A stretch of 64,000 nucleotides of DNA from the NCBI RefSeq assembly GCF_001908725.1, contig NZ_CP018725.1, positions 4,278,001 through 4,342,000 on the forward strand, read 5' to 3'. The stretch comes from Xanthomonas vesicatoria ATCC 35937 (lineage in GTDB: Bacteria; Pseudomonadota; Gammaproteobacteria; Xanthomonadales; Xanthomonadaceae). A program made the position numbers and the translations under genes. Positions 1 to 8,312 of this stretch are shown here, one piece after another. A model generated the notes under the pieces. That model saw only the letters and a program-made list of their open reading frames with translations, made no database searches and had not been told where the DNA came from. The first letter of the stretch is position 1. Each line of letters opens with the position of its first letter.

Positions 1-2031
1 CCAGCCAACCTGCTGGCTGAGGACGATGACCGGTGGGATCTGGCGCTAAGTGCTCAAGGATTGCTTGAAGCTGCGCGTCTTTTGGATGCGCGCTATCACT
101 TGGTGATAACGAACGTCCCATACCTCTCACGGGCCAAACAATCTGACGTTCTAAAGGACTATTGCGAACGGCACTATCAGGAGGCAAAGAACGATCTCGC
201 CAATGTTTTTCTGGAGCGCTGTTTGGAGTTGGCGCGAGACGCGGGCGTAACTCAGATTGTTATGCCGCAGAACTGGCTATTTCTCGCAGGATACAAAAAG
301 CAGCGAGAAAAATTGCTCAAGACGACCCTCTGGAATCTATTGGTTCGGCTTGGACCGGGCGCATTCGAAACAATTGGCGGGGAGGTTGTAAACGTCATTC
401 TCATGACCCATACGCGGAAGCAGCCCACTCCCAATTTCATGCTCAGGGGAATAGATGTCAGTACGTCTAGGCCGGCACAACAGAAGGCAAAAAACCTTGT
501 AACTGAGCCATTGGCATCTGTGTCTCAATCCAACCAATTGAGCAATCCCGACTCGCGAGTTGCACTTTCTGATATTCAATCGGGAAGCCTCCTCGCCGAT
601 ATTGGCGATTTTGGCAAAGGAAGCACAACAGGCGATAGTCCGAGGTTCTTGATTGAGTTTTGGCAGATTGCGCGACTGCAACCCTCAAATGTGCCCTGGG
701 TCGATTCACCAACCCCTAGAGCACCTTGGTCGGGCAGGTCGCTTGTTACCACCGTGTGTCTAGACGATCCGAACCTGAACGCCCAGTTAGGCTGTTGGCT
801 ACGGGGTAACGCAGTGTGGGGGAGGCGTGGTGTTGCTGTAAATAAAATGAAGGAATTGGAGCCATTCCTTTATTCGGGTGAAGTTTTTGACGATAACGTT
901 TGCCCAATTGTTCCAGGAGACGAATCGCTCATACCAGCCATCTGGGCGTTCGTGTCGGACCCAAGCTATCGGGAAGCTGTTCGCGAAGTTGATCGGGCCC
1001 TGAAGGTTACTGCCGGAACGCTTACCAAAGTTCCCTTCGACGCGACCTATTGGAGCCAAGTAGCAAAGGAAAAATACCCTACTGGTTTGTCAAAACCGTA
1101 TTCGGACGATCCGACCCAATGGCTGTTTCACGGCCATCCACGATCAGCTTCCGACCCGCTGCAAGTCGCAGTCGCTCGCCTAGTCGGTTACACCTGGCCA
1201 GCCGAATCTGACGACAAGATGGAGTTGTCAGATGAGGCGCGGGGATGGGTCTCGCGCAGCAAGACGCTCGCGAGTCATGCCGACAAAGACGGCATCGTCT
1301 GCATTCCGCCCGTGGGCCGGGAGGCATCAGCCAGCGACCGTCTGCTGAATCTGCTGGTGGATGCCTACGATGCAGACTGGAGCAACGACGTCCTGGCACA
1401 GCTGCTGACGGCCGCCGACCACGCCGGCAAGTCGCTCGAAACCTGGTTGCGCGACAAGTTCTTCACCCAGCACTGCGCACTGTTCGGCAATCGCCCGTTT
1501 GTGTGGCACATCTGGGACGGCCTGCGCGATGGCTTTGCCGCCTTGGTCAGCTACCACAAGCTTGACTACAAGACGCTTGAAGCCCTGATCTACACCTACT
1601 TGGGTGACTGGATCAGCCGCCAGAAGCGCGATGCTGAGAGCGGCGTCGACGGAGCTCAGGAAAAGTTGGCGGCGGCTGATGCACTGAAGAAGCGCCTGGA
1701 GTTGATCCTGGCCGGTGAGGCGCCCTACGACATCTTCGTCCGCTGGAAGCCCATTGAGCAGCAGCCCATTGGCTGGAACCCCGATCTCAACGATGGTGTG
1801 CGCCTCAACATCCGCCCCTTCCTTTCTGTTGCTGATGTCGGAAAAAAGGGTGCCGGTGTTCTGCGAGACAAACCAAAGAGTCTGCATTGGGAAAAGGACC
1901 GTGGCAGTGATGTGCCGTCTGCACCTTGGTACGAGCTTGGCCTGCAGTACGGCGGCAAGGTGGGCGACCGCATCAACGACCACCACTTGAGCTTGGCCGA
2001 CAAGCGCAAGGCGCGGGAGAAGGCCAAATGA
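1..2031 (+). CDS. pglX: BREX adenine methyltransferase PglX, 3' part (cut by window edge)
   Basis: The reading frame is already open at base 1, so the N-terminal part of the gene lies outside the window; about 676 residues are visible. PglX is the site-specific N6-adenine methyltransferase that marks host DNA in BREX phage defence. Catalytic motif IV reads TNVPYL (bases 106-123), a variant of the usual NPPY. The remainder fits the PglX target-recognition and C-terminal regions. The first 1.2 kb is visibly richer in A and T than the rest of the gene and the following genes. The stop codon overlaps the next start as ATGA. The assignment rests on the motif plus the downstream brxU, pglZ and brxL genes. 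The upstream BREX genes cannot be seen. Confidence 0.9.
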   Translation, partial: PANLLAEDDDRWDLALSAQGLLEAARLLDARYHLVITNVPYLSRAKQSDVLKDYCERHYQEAKNDLANVFLERCLELARDAGVTQIVMPQNWLFLAGYKKQREKLLKTTLWNLLVRLGPGAFETIGGEVVNVILMTHTRKQPTPNFMLRGIDVSTSRPAQQKAKNLVTEPLASVSQSNQLSNPDSRVALSDIQSGSLLADIGDFGKGSTTGDSPRFLIEFWQIARLQPSNVPWVDSPTPRAPWSGRSLVTTVCLDDPNLNAQLGCWLRGNAVWGRRGVAVNKMKELEPFLYSGEVFDDNVCPIVPGDESLIPAIWAFVSDPSYREAVREVDRALKVTAGTLTKVPFDATYWSQVAKEKYPTGLSKPYSDDPTQWLFHGHPRSASDPLQVAVARLVGYTWPAESDDKMELSDEARGWVSRSKTLASHADKDGIVCIPPVGREASASDRLLNLLVDAYDADWSNDVLAQLLTAADHAGKSLETWLRDKFFTQHCALFGNRPFVWHIWDGLRDGFAALVSYHKLDYKTLEALIYTYLGDWISRQKRDAESGVDGAQEKLAAADALKKRLELILAGEAPYDIFVRWKPIEQQPIGWNPDLNDGVRLNIRPFLSVADVGKKGAGVLRDKPKSLHWEKDRGSDVPSAPWYELGLQYGGKVGDRINDHHLSLADKRKAREKAK

Positions 2032-3860
2032 TCAAGTCGGTCAACAACTACCCGGTCTCGCAGCTCTTCGACATCGAAGCAGGGGTCGTCTATGCGATCC
2101 CGCGCTATCAGCGCGAATACACCTGGAAGATGGAGCAGTGGGAGTCGCTTTTCGATGACGTCGAAGAGAACGATCCCGGGTACTTTCTGGGTTCGATTAT
2201 CTGCATCAACCAGACCACTGACACCCTGGCGGTGCAGCGGCTGGAGGTGGTCGACGGGCAACAGCGGCTGACGACGCTGTCGCTGCTCTTCGCTGCGTTG
2301 TACCAGTCGCTGAAACTGCACGAAAAAGACCTAGACGACGACCAGCGCGTGGAGCTGATCAACCTCAAGCGCAAGCTCGTGCTGAAGAAGGGAGACGACC
2401 AGTTACGCGTCATCCCGCAAATTCAGAACAACAACCAGAACGACTACCGCGCCGTCTTGTCCGACGTGGGCGTGATCAGCCCGTTCGATACGCCAGCCTA
2501 CGCGGGCAATCGCAAGATCTTCCGCGCCTTCCGGTACTTCCAGGGTCGCATCGAAGAGATGGTGCAGGGCGAGAACGATCGCCTGGCGTCGATCATGGCC
2601 TTCCTCGACAAGGTGAGTCAGGCCTGCCTGGTGAAGATCGAGGTGGCCAGCCACGCCGACGCTTACACGCTGTTCGAGTCGCTCAATAACCGGGGCATGC
2701 CGCTCACGGCCATCGACCTGATCAAGAACAAGCTGCTGGCACGGCTGGAGACCACCGAGCCCGGCAAGGTCGACCACTACTTTGACGTGTGGAACAAGCT
2801 GCTGGGGTATCTGGGCGACGACTACAGTGTCCAGGAGCGCTTTTTCCGGCACTACTACAACGCATTCAAAGACCCGCTGAACGTACCGTTCCGCAAGGAC
2901 GAGGACAAGAGAAAGGACCCCTTGGGGCCGGTGGCCGCAAGGTCCAACCTGATCCAGATCTACGAGAAGCTGATCAATCAGGACGCCAAGCACCACCTAC
3001 AGGCCATCCGTTCCGCTGGCCAGCTTTATGCACTGATGCTGGCCCGGAACACAGACGAGGCCTGGGCTCCTCTGGACAAGCCGCTGAAGGACCTGGACCG
3101 CATTCAGGGCGCCCCGTCTTACCTGTTGATGCTGTACCTGCTGGTGCGTCGTGAGGCGCTGGGCATCAACGTGGCGCAGCTGGAAGAGATCGCGCGGCTG
3201 CTGGTCTGCTTCTTTGTTCGACGCAATCTCACCGACACACCGCCCACCCGCGATCTGACGCGCCTGTTCATGGCCATCATCGACAAGGTGGCCGCACTGT
3301 CAGGCGATGCCGTGGTAACCAATATCCGCAGCGAGCTGCTGGCTGTATCGGCCAGCGACAAAACTTTCCGCAGCAAGCTTGAAGGCGCCATCTACGAGGA
3401 GAATGCCGGGGTCACCCGGTTCGTGCTGTGCGCTTTGGCCGAGCAAAGCATGACCAAGGAGACCTGGGTCGATCTGTGGAAGTACGAAGGCAAGCTCTTC
3501 GTGTGGACCATCGAACACATCTTCCCACAGGGCGACAACATCCCCGCGTCTTGGGTGAGCATGATTGCCGACGGCGATGCGAAGAAGGCCAAGGCCGTTC
3601 AAGAGACCCGCGTTCACAACCTGGGCAACCTGACGATTTCGGGCTTCAACAGTGCGCTGGGCAACAAGAGCTTCAAAGACAAGCGCGACCGCACTGACAG
3701 CAAGGGCCGTGAGGTGGGCTACAAGAACGGGCTCAAGCTGAACGCCGAACTGGCAACGGCCGAGGCCTGGAGCGTGGCGCAGATCGATGCGCGGACGTCC
3801 AAGCTGGTGGGCCAGGTGATGGGGCTCTTCGCCATGACGGAGGGCCAGCCATGCGCGTGA
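2028..3860 (+). CDS. brxU: GmrSD-family type IV restriction enzyme, BrxU-like (DUF262-DUF1524)
   Basis: This 610-residue protein has an N-terminal DUF262 domain with IPRYQREYTW at residues 24-33 and the nucleotide-binding DGQQR at 76-80. Its C-terminal DUF1524 domain is an HNH-type nuclease: IEHIFPQ at 495-501 with His497, then His530-Asn531 and GNL at 533-535. Single-chain DUF262-DUF1524 proteins (GmrSD family) are nucleotide-dependent enzymes that cut modified phage DNA. In the Escherichia fergusonii plasmid pEFER BREX locus such an enzyme, BrxU, sits between pglX and pglZ, exactly as here. Translation is coupled to pglX by ATGA, and the 3' end overlaps pglZ by 10 bases. Likely role: restricting phages with modified bases that escape BREX. 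Both active sites look intact. Confidence 0.9.
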   Translation: MIKSVNNYPVSQLFDIEAGVVYAIPRYQREYTWKMEQWESLFDDVEENDPGYFLGSIICINQTTDTLAVQRLEVVDGQQRLTTLSLLFAALYQSLKLHEKDLDDDQRVELINLKRKLVLKKGDDQLRVIPQIQNNNQNDYRAVLSDVGVISPFDTPAYAGNRKIFRAFRYFQGRIEEMVQGENDRLASIMAFLDKVSQACLVKIEVASHADAYTLFESLNNRGMPLTAIDLIKNKLLARLETTEPGKVDHYFDVWNKLLGYLGDDYSVQERFFRHYYNAFKDPLNVPFRKDEDKRKDPLGPVAARSNLIQIYEKLINQDAKHHLQAIRSAGQLYALMLARNTDEAWAPLDKPLKDLDRIQGAPSYLLMLYLLVRREALGINVAQLEEIARLLVCFFVRRNLTDTPPTRDLTRLFMAIIDKVAALSGDAVVTNIRSELLAVSASDKTFRSKLEGAIYEENAGVTRFVLCALAEQSMTKETWVDLWKYEGKLFVWTIEHIFPQGDNIPASWVSMIADGDAKKAKAVQETRVHNLGNLTISGFNSALGNKSFKDKRDRTDSKGREVGYKNGLKLNAELATAEAWSVAQIDARTSKLVGQVMGLFAMTEGQPCA

Positions 3861-6196
3861 TCGAACATCTGGTCAAGACCCTGCGCGACTCGGCGATCTT
3901 CAACCCCGAGGTTCAAGTCGCGCCCTCGTGCATCTTGTGGCCCGACAAGGACCGCCAGTGGGAGGCTGTGATCCCGCGCCTGCAGAGTGAGCTGGCGGAA
4001 CTGCTGGTGCTAGGCGACTACACGCCTGAGAACCGCACGGGGCCGGCCATTTGGCTGCGCTGCGTGATTGCCGGCAAGGCGCCCGATGTCACTTTGCCAG
4101 CCGACCGCGTGCCGGTGTTCTACCTGCCTGGCGTCAGCCGCCAGGACCTACGAGCGATCGAAGACTGCCCGGACCTCTTGAAGCCCTTGGCCGAGCTGCA
4201 GTACAGGGGCGTGATCTGGTCACAGGCGAACGCCAAGGACTGGACCATCATGGCTTTCCTGAAGTCCGACCAAGGCGGCATGGGTCTGGATATGGCCCAG
4301 GACAACGATGCCAAGAACGCCATGCAACTGGCGCTGTACCGGCTGCTGGATGAAGAACGCGAGCTGCTGAAGGGCAAGCGGCTGGATAAGGACTACTTCA
4401 ACACCCTGCTGACCGGTGGCGACCCGGTACGCGACCTGCTGCAGTGGCTGGATCTGGGCGAAGCGTTCCAAACCACGCGCGGCGCAAACGAGTGGGCGGC
4501 CTTTGTGGAGGTCTGCAAGTCACAGCTTGCGTTCAACCCTCAGGCCGAGGGGGTATTAGCGGGGGCCAGCAAGCTTGCGATGCGTGAAGGGCCCTGGCAT
4601 TCGGTGTGGGAGCGGTACAGCGAAGCGCCCCAGCGCTACCCCCACATCCCGAACCGAATACGCCAGTGCAAGCCGCCACAGCTGGGGATCTTCGACGCGC
4701 CGGGAGAGAAGCTGAGCGGTTGGCCACAATGGAACGAAGAGCAGGAAAAGTCGCTCCAGCATGATCTGCTGGCGCTAAATCACCTTCCTGCGCACGAAGC
4801 AAGAAAGCGGGTGCTGGAGATCGAGAAGGCTCACGGACCGCGCCGCGAGTTGGTCTGGGCTGAGCTTGGGGAATCGCCGCTCGCGTTGGCGGTTAAGCAC
4901 CTGGCCTTAGTGGCTGAAGTTACTAAAACTAGTTTGGCTGCCGGCTCGGTTTCAGACATGCAATTAGGCTACGCCTCCCAGGGCTGGCGGGCTGACGACG
5001 CGATGCTGTTGGCTCTGGCCTGTGTTGACAAGGCAGTAGACGTTGAAGCTGTGACGTCGGCGATACGCGCGATCTATCTACCGTGGCTGGAAGAGTCCGC
5101 CAGATACCTGCAGCAGGTGATTTCTGGATCGGTGTATCCGGGCGGAAGGATCGCTGAGGCACCTGCGTTCTATAGGGTCGATGGAGAATGCGTTCTGTTT
5201 GTGGATGGCCTTCGCTTTGATGCCGCGCGTCGGCTCTCGGCAACCCTGGAGGCGAGTGGCTACCAGGTTGCGGAAGCGATGACCTGGGCCGCCTTGCCCA
5301 GCGTCACTGCAACCGGCAAAGCCGCCGTGTCCCCAGTGCGCAGCAAAATCAGCGGCAGTGATCACTGTGACGATTTTGAACCCGGTGTCGCCGCTACGGG
5401 TCAATCGCTCAAAGGCGGCTATCACCTGAAGAAGTTGCTGAGCGCCGACAACTGGAAGGTTCTGGACAGAACAGACAACGGTGACGGGCACGGCAACGCT
5501 TGGTGCGAATTCGGCGATATCGACAGTGAGGGCCATGTTCGCGGCTGGAAATTGGCCAAACACATCGACCCACTTCTTGGCGAAATCGCAGAACGTATTG
5601 CTGCGTTGTTGGCCGCAGGCTGGACTCGCATCAAGGTGGTGACCGATCACGGTTGGCTACTTATGCCGGGCAAGTTGCCAACCATCCAGATGTCAAAGGA
5701 CCTCACGGACAACAAGTGGGGGCGCTGCGCCTCGATCAAGTCAGGCGCTTCCACCAATGAGCGCTTGTACCCCTGGTTCTGGAACCCGAATCAGCAGTTC
5801 GCTCTTGCTGACGGCGTGGGGTGTTATGGAAAATCGGTGGATTACAACCATGGTGGATTGAGTCTTCAAGAATGTCTCACCTTAGAGCTGATCGTGACCC
5901 GAGGCGCGAACGCATCAGTCAGGCAAGCCGCCCAGGTGACGGACATCGCCTGGAGGGGCTTGCGCTGCACGGTGGCAGCGGACGGCCAGTACGCGAGCCT
6001 GTTGCTCGACATTCGTACGCGCGCGGGCGACCCCACAACCAGTGTGGTCGTAAGCATCAAGCCACTTAAGGACAACGGCGCCGCATCGGTGGTTGTTGAG
6101 AACGAAGAACTGCAGGGGTTCGAGGCATTTTTGGTCCTGCTCAGCGCGTCTGGCGAACTGGTGGCCGAAGCGAACACCGTGATCGGCGGAGCGTGA
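3851..6196 (+). CDS. pglZ: BREX protein PglZ (alkaline phosphatase superfamily)
   Basis: PglZ, 781 residues, is the hallmark BREX protein, with an alkaline-phosphatase-superfamily fold in its C-terminal half. Expected metal-ligand motifs are present: FVDGLRFD with Asp452, TDHGW with Asp599 and His600, and YNHGG with His667. The N-terminal half (about residues 1-400) is the family-specific region without a known catalytic motif. PglZ is needed for both methylation and phage exclusion in BREX systems and is thought to act in a complex with PglX and other Brx proteins. The gene starts inside the end of brxU and ends three bases before brxL, so the operon is tightly packed. No disruption is seen. 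Confidence 0.93.
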   Translation: MRVIEHLVKTLRDSAIFNPEVQVAPSCILWPDKDRQWEAVIPRLQSELAELLVLGDYTPENRTGPAIWLRCVIAGKAPDVTLPADRVPVFYLPGVSRQDLRAIEDCPDLLKPLAELQYRGVIWSQANAKDWTIMAFLKSDQGGMGLDMAQDNDAKNAMQLALYRLLDEERELLKGKRLDKDYFNTLLTGGDPVRDLLQWLDLGEAFQTTRGANEWAAFVEVCKSQLAFNPQAEGVLAGASKLAMREGPWHSVWERYSEAPQRYPHIPNRIRQCKPPQLGIFDAPGEKLSGWPQWNEEQEKSLQHDLLALNHLPAHEARKRVLEIEKAHGPRRELVWAELGESPLALAVKHLALVAEVTKTSLAAGSVSDMQLGYASQGWRADDAMLLALACVDKAVDVEAVTSAIRAIYLPWLEESARYLQQVISGSVYPGGRIAEAPAFYRVDGECVLFVDGLRFDAARRLSATLEASGYQVAEAMTWAALPSVTATGKAAVSPVRSKISGSDHCDDFEPGVAATGQSLKGGYHLKKLLSADNWKVLDRTDNGDGHGNAWCEFGDIDSEGHVRGWKLAKHIDPLLGEIAERIAALLAAGWTRIKVVTDHGWLLMPGKLPTIQMSKDLTDNKWGRCASIKSGASTNERLYPWFWNPNQQFALADGVGCYGKSVDYNHGGLSLQECLTLELIVTRGANASVRQAAQVTDIAWRGLRCTVAADGQYASLLLDIRTRAGDPTTSVVVSIKPLKDNGAASVVVENEELQGFEAFLVLLSASGELVAEANTVIGGA

Positions 6197-6199
6197 CGA

Positions 6200-8248
6200 A
6201 TGGTTGAACTTGATCAGATAGACAGGAAAGCCGCCTCGGAGCTGGACGGGTATCTAGTCCGCAAAGACTTGGTGCGCACCTTCAGTCGGCAATTTCCCGT
6301 GCCGACCTACGTTGTCGAGTTCATGCTTGGGCGATATTGCGCCAGCATCGATCAAGAGGAGATCGACGAAGGGCTGGAGATTGTTCAACGTCAGCTGAAA
6401 TCCAGGACGGTGCGAGCCGGCGAAGAAGAACTGTTCAAGGCCAGGGCGCTTGAAACTGGCGAGGTGAAGATCATCGATCTTGTGACGGCACGCGTGGACA
6501 ACAAAGGCGAGTACGTCGCCAGCCTGCCGAGCCTGCGCCTGACGGATGTGCGGATTAGCAGCGAGTTGGTCAACCAACACGAACGCATGCTCACAGGGGG
6601 CTTCTATGCCGAGCTGGGCGTGACATTCGATGTAGCGATCGCACAGGAAGCCAAGGGGCGTCCGTTTGGGATCACCTCGCTTCGGGAAATTCAGCTGTCC
6701 AAGCGTGACGTGCTGGACACCCTGGCCAAGGCGCGTCAGTCGTTCACCACCGAAGAATGGAAGTGTTTTCTGCTCCGATCCATCGGCATTGAGTCAGGTG
6801 GGCTGAGCGACCGCGAGCGAAATGCCCTTTTCCTGCGCATGGTGCCTTTCGTAGAACGGAACTACAACCTGGTTGAACTCGGGCCACGCGGCACGGGCAA
6901 GAGCCATCTGTTCCAGCAGGTTTCGCCCTACGCCCACCTCATCTCAGGTGGCAAAGCCACTGTCGCCAAGATGTTCGTGGAGAACACCGCCAAGGGCCGT
7001 CGAGGCTTGGTGTGCCAGTACGACGTGGTCTGCTTCGACGAGGTGTCAGGCATCTCTTTCGATCAGAAGGACGGCGTGAATATCATGAAGGGCTACATGG
7101 AGTCCGGTGAGTTCAGTCGAGGCAAAGAGAGCATTCGCGCCGATGGCAGCATCGTGATGGTCGGCAACTTCGATGTCGATGTAGAGTACCAGCAGCGCAT
7201 CGGCCACCTTTTTGGGCCGATGCCGCCAGAAATGCGGGATGACACCGCGTTCATGGATCGCATCCACGCGTTCTTACCTGGGTGGGACGTACCTAAGATC
7301 AACAAGGAGTTGGTGACCAACCACTTTGGCTTGGTCAGCGATTTCCTTTCCGAGTGCTGGAGCCAGCTGCGTAGTCAAAGTCGCGTGAGCGAATTGCAGA
7401 GCCGCGTTTTCTTTGGCGGCGCCTTGTCTGGCCGCGATACGAATGCGATCAACAAGACGGTCAGCGGCTTGCTCAAGCTGCTGTACCCGAGCGCTGATGT
7501 CCCGGTCCCCGACGAGGATCTTGAGTGGGCCGTTCGCATCGCGATGGAGGTTCGGCGCCGAGTCAAAGAGCAGCAAAAGCGTGTGGGCGCTGCCGAGTTT
7601 CGCAATACGCACTTCAGCTACATCATGGACGCGGACGGGGTCGAGAAGTTCGTCTCTACGCCGGAGCTGCAAAGTGAAAACAGCATCGGCGGCGATCCGC
7701 TGGAGCCAGGTCAGGTTTGGACAATCAGTCCGGGCGGCGGCGAGGAAGGCTCCGGCCTCTACCGCATTGAGGTTAACGAAGGTCCTGGGTCAGGTGTGAA
7801 GGTGCTCAACAAGCCCATTCCGCCTGCGTTCCGCGAGAGCATTGGTTTCGCCGAGCAGAACCTGTACGCCAGATCCATGCAGCTGGTCGGCGACAAAGAT
7901 CCAAGACAGCACGAGTTTACTGTCCAGCTGCGGGCTTTTGATGCAGCGAAGTCCGGGGCGAAGCTTGGCGTGGCTTCTCTGGTTGCCTTGTGCACGTCGC
8001 TCTTGAAGCGAAACGTGCGGGGCGGTTTGATCATCGTTGGCGAGATCAACCTTGGAGGATCGCTCGAACCTGTCCACAACGCCGTCACGATTGCCGAGAT
8101 CGCGGTCGAGAAAGGCGCAGCATCGCTGCTGATGCCGGTGGCGTGTCGACGCCAATTGGTCGACTTGTCAGACGACATGGCGACCAAGATCGACATCCAG
8201 TTCTACTCCGATGCCCGCGATGCGCTGATGAAGGCTACGGCGGATTAG
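6200..8248 (+). CDS. brxL: BREX protein BrxL (AAA+ ATPase with Lon-like C-terminus)
   Basis: The protein is 682 residues with a Walker A GPRGTGKSH at 228-236 and a Walker B VVCFDEV with Asp280-Glu281. BrxL is the type 1 BREX AAA+ protein, originally annotated as a Lon-like protease. It is required for phage exclusion but not for host methylation. In the C-terminal Lon-like region (about 540-680), the place where Lon proteases have GPSAG reads GAKLG at 586-590. The catalytic serine position would thus be Lys588, and no catalytic lysine is obvious further on. The protein is probably not a peptidase. It is the last gene of the BREX operon and is followed by a terminator-like hairpin. Confidence 0.92.
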   Translation: MVELDQIDRKAASELDGYLVRKDLVRTFSRQFPVPTYVVEFMLGRYCASIDQEEIDEGLEIVQRQLKSRTVRAGEEELFKARALETGEVKIIDLVTARVDNKGEYVASLPSLRLTDVRISSELVNQHERMLTGGFYAELGVTFDVAIAQEAKGRPFGITSLREIQLSKRDVLDTLAKARQSFTTEEWKCFLLRSIGIESGGLSDRERNALFLRMVPFVERNYNLVELGPRGTGKSHLFQQVSPYAHLISGGKATVAKMFVENTAKGRRGLVCQYDVVCFDEVSGISFDQKDGVNIMKGYMESGEFSRGKESIRADGSIVMVGNFDVDVEYQQRIGHLFGPMPPEMRDDTAFMDRIHAFLPGWDVPKINKELVTNHFGLVSDFLSECWSQLRSQSRVSELQSRVFFGGALSGRDTNAINKTVSGLLKLLYPSADVPVPDEDLEWAVRIAMEVRRRVKEQQKRVGAAEFRNTHFSYIMDADGVEKFVSTPELQSENSIGGDPLEPGQVWTISPGGGEEGSGLYRIEVNEGPGSGVKVLNKPIPPAFRESIGFAEQNLYARSMQLVGDKDPRQHEFTVQLRAFDAAKSGAKLGVASLVALCTSLLKRNVRGGLIIVGEINLGGSLEPVHNAVTIAEIAVEKGAASLLMPVACRRQLVDLSDDMATKIDIQFYSDARDALMKATAD

Positions 8249-8267
8249 TCAAAAAAAGAGGGAAGAG

Positions 8268-8302
8268 AACTGCCCTGCGCCGGGTGGTGCAGGGCAGTTT
8301 TA
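8268..8302 (+). terminator. Hairpin terminator after brxL, facing the minus-strand DUF3987 gene
   Basis: An 11-base perfect inverted repeat, AACTGCCCTGC and GCAGGGCAGTT, flanks a 10-base loop and is followed by a short T run. It lies between the convergent brxL and DUF3987 genes and could end transcription from both sides, although the T run is short. Confidence 0.7.
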
Positions 8303-8312
8303 GGCTTTGAAT

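Noticed and set aside
8268..8302. Attachment site or integron end at the brxL hairpin
   Set aside because: It is a plain inverted repeat with a short T run between two convergent genes; a terminator explains it better.
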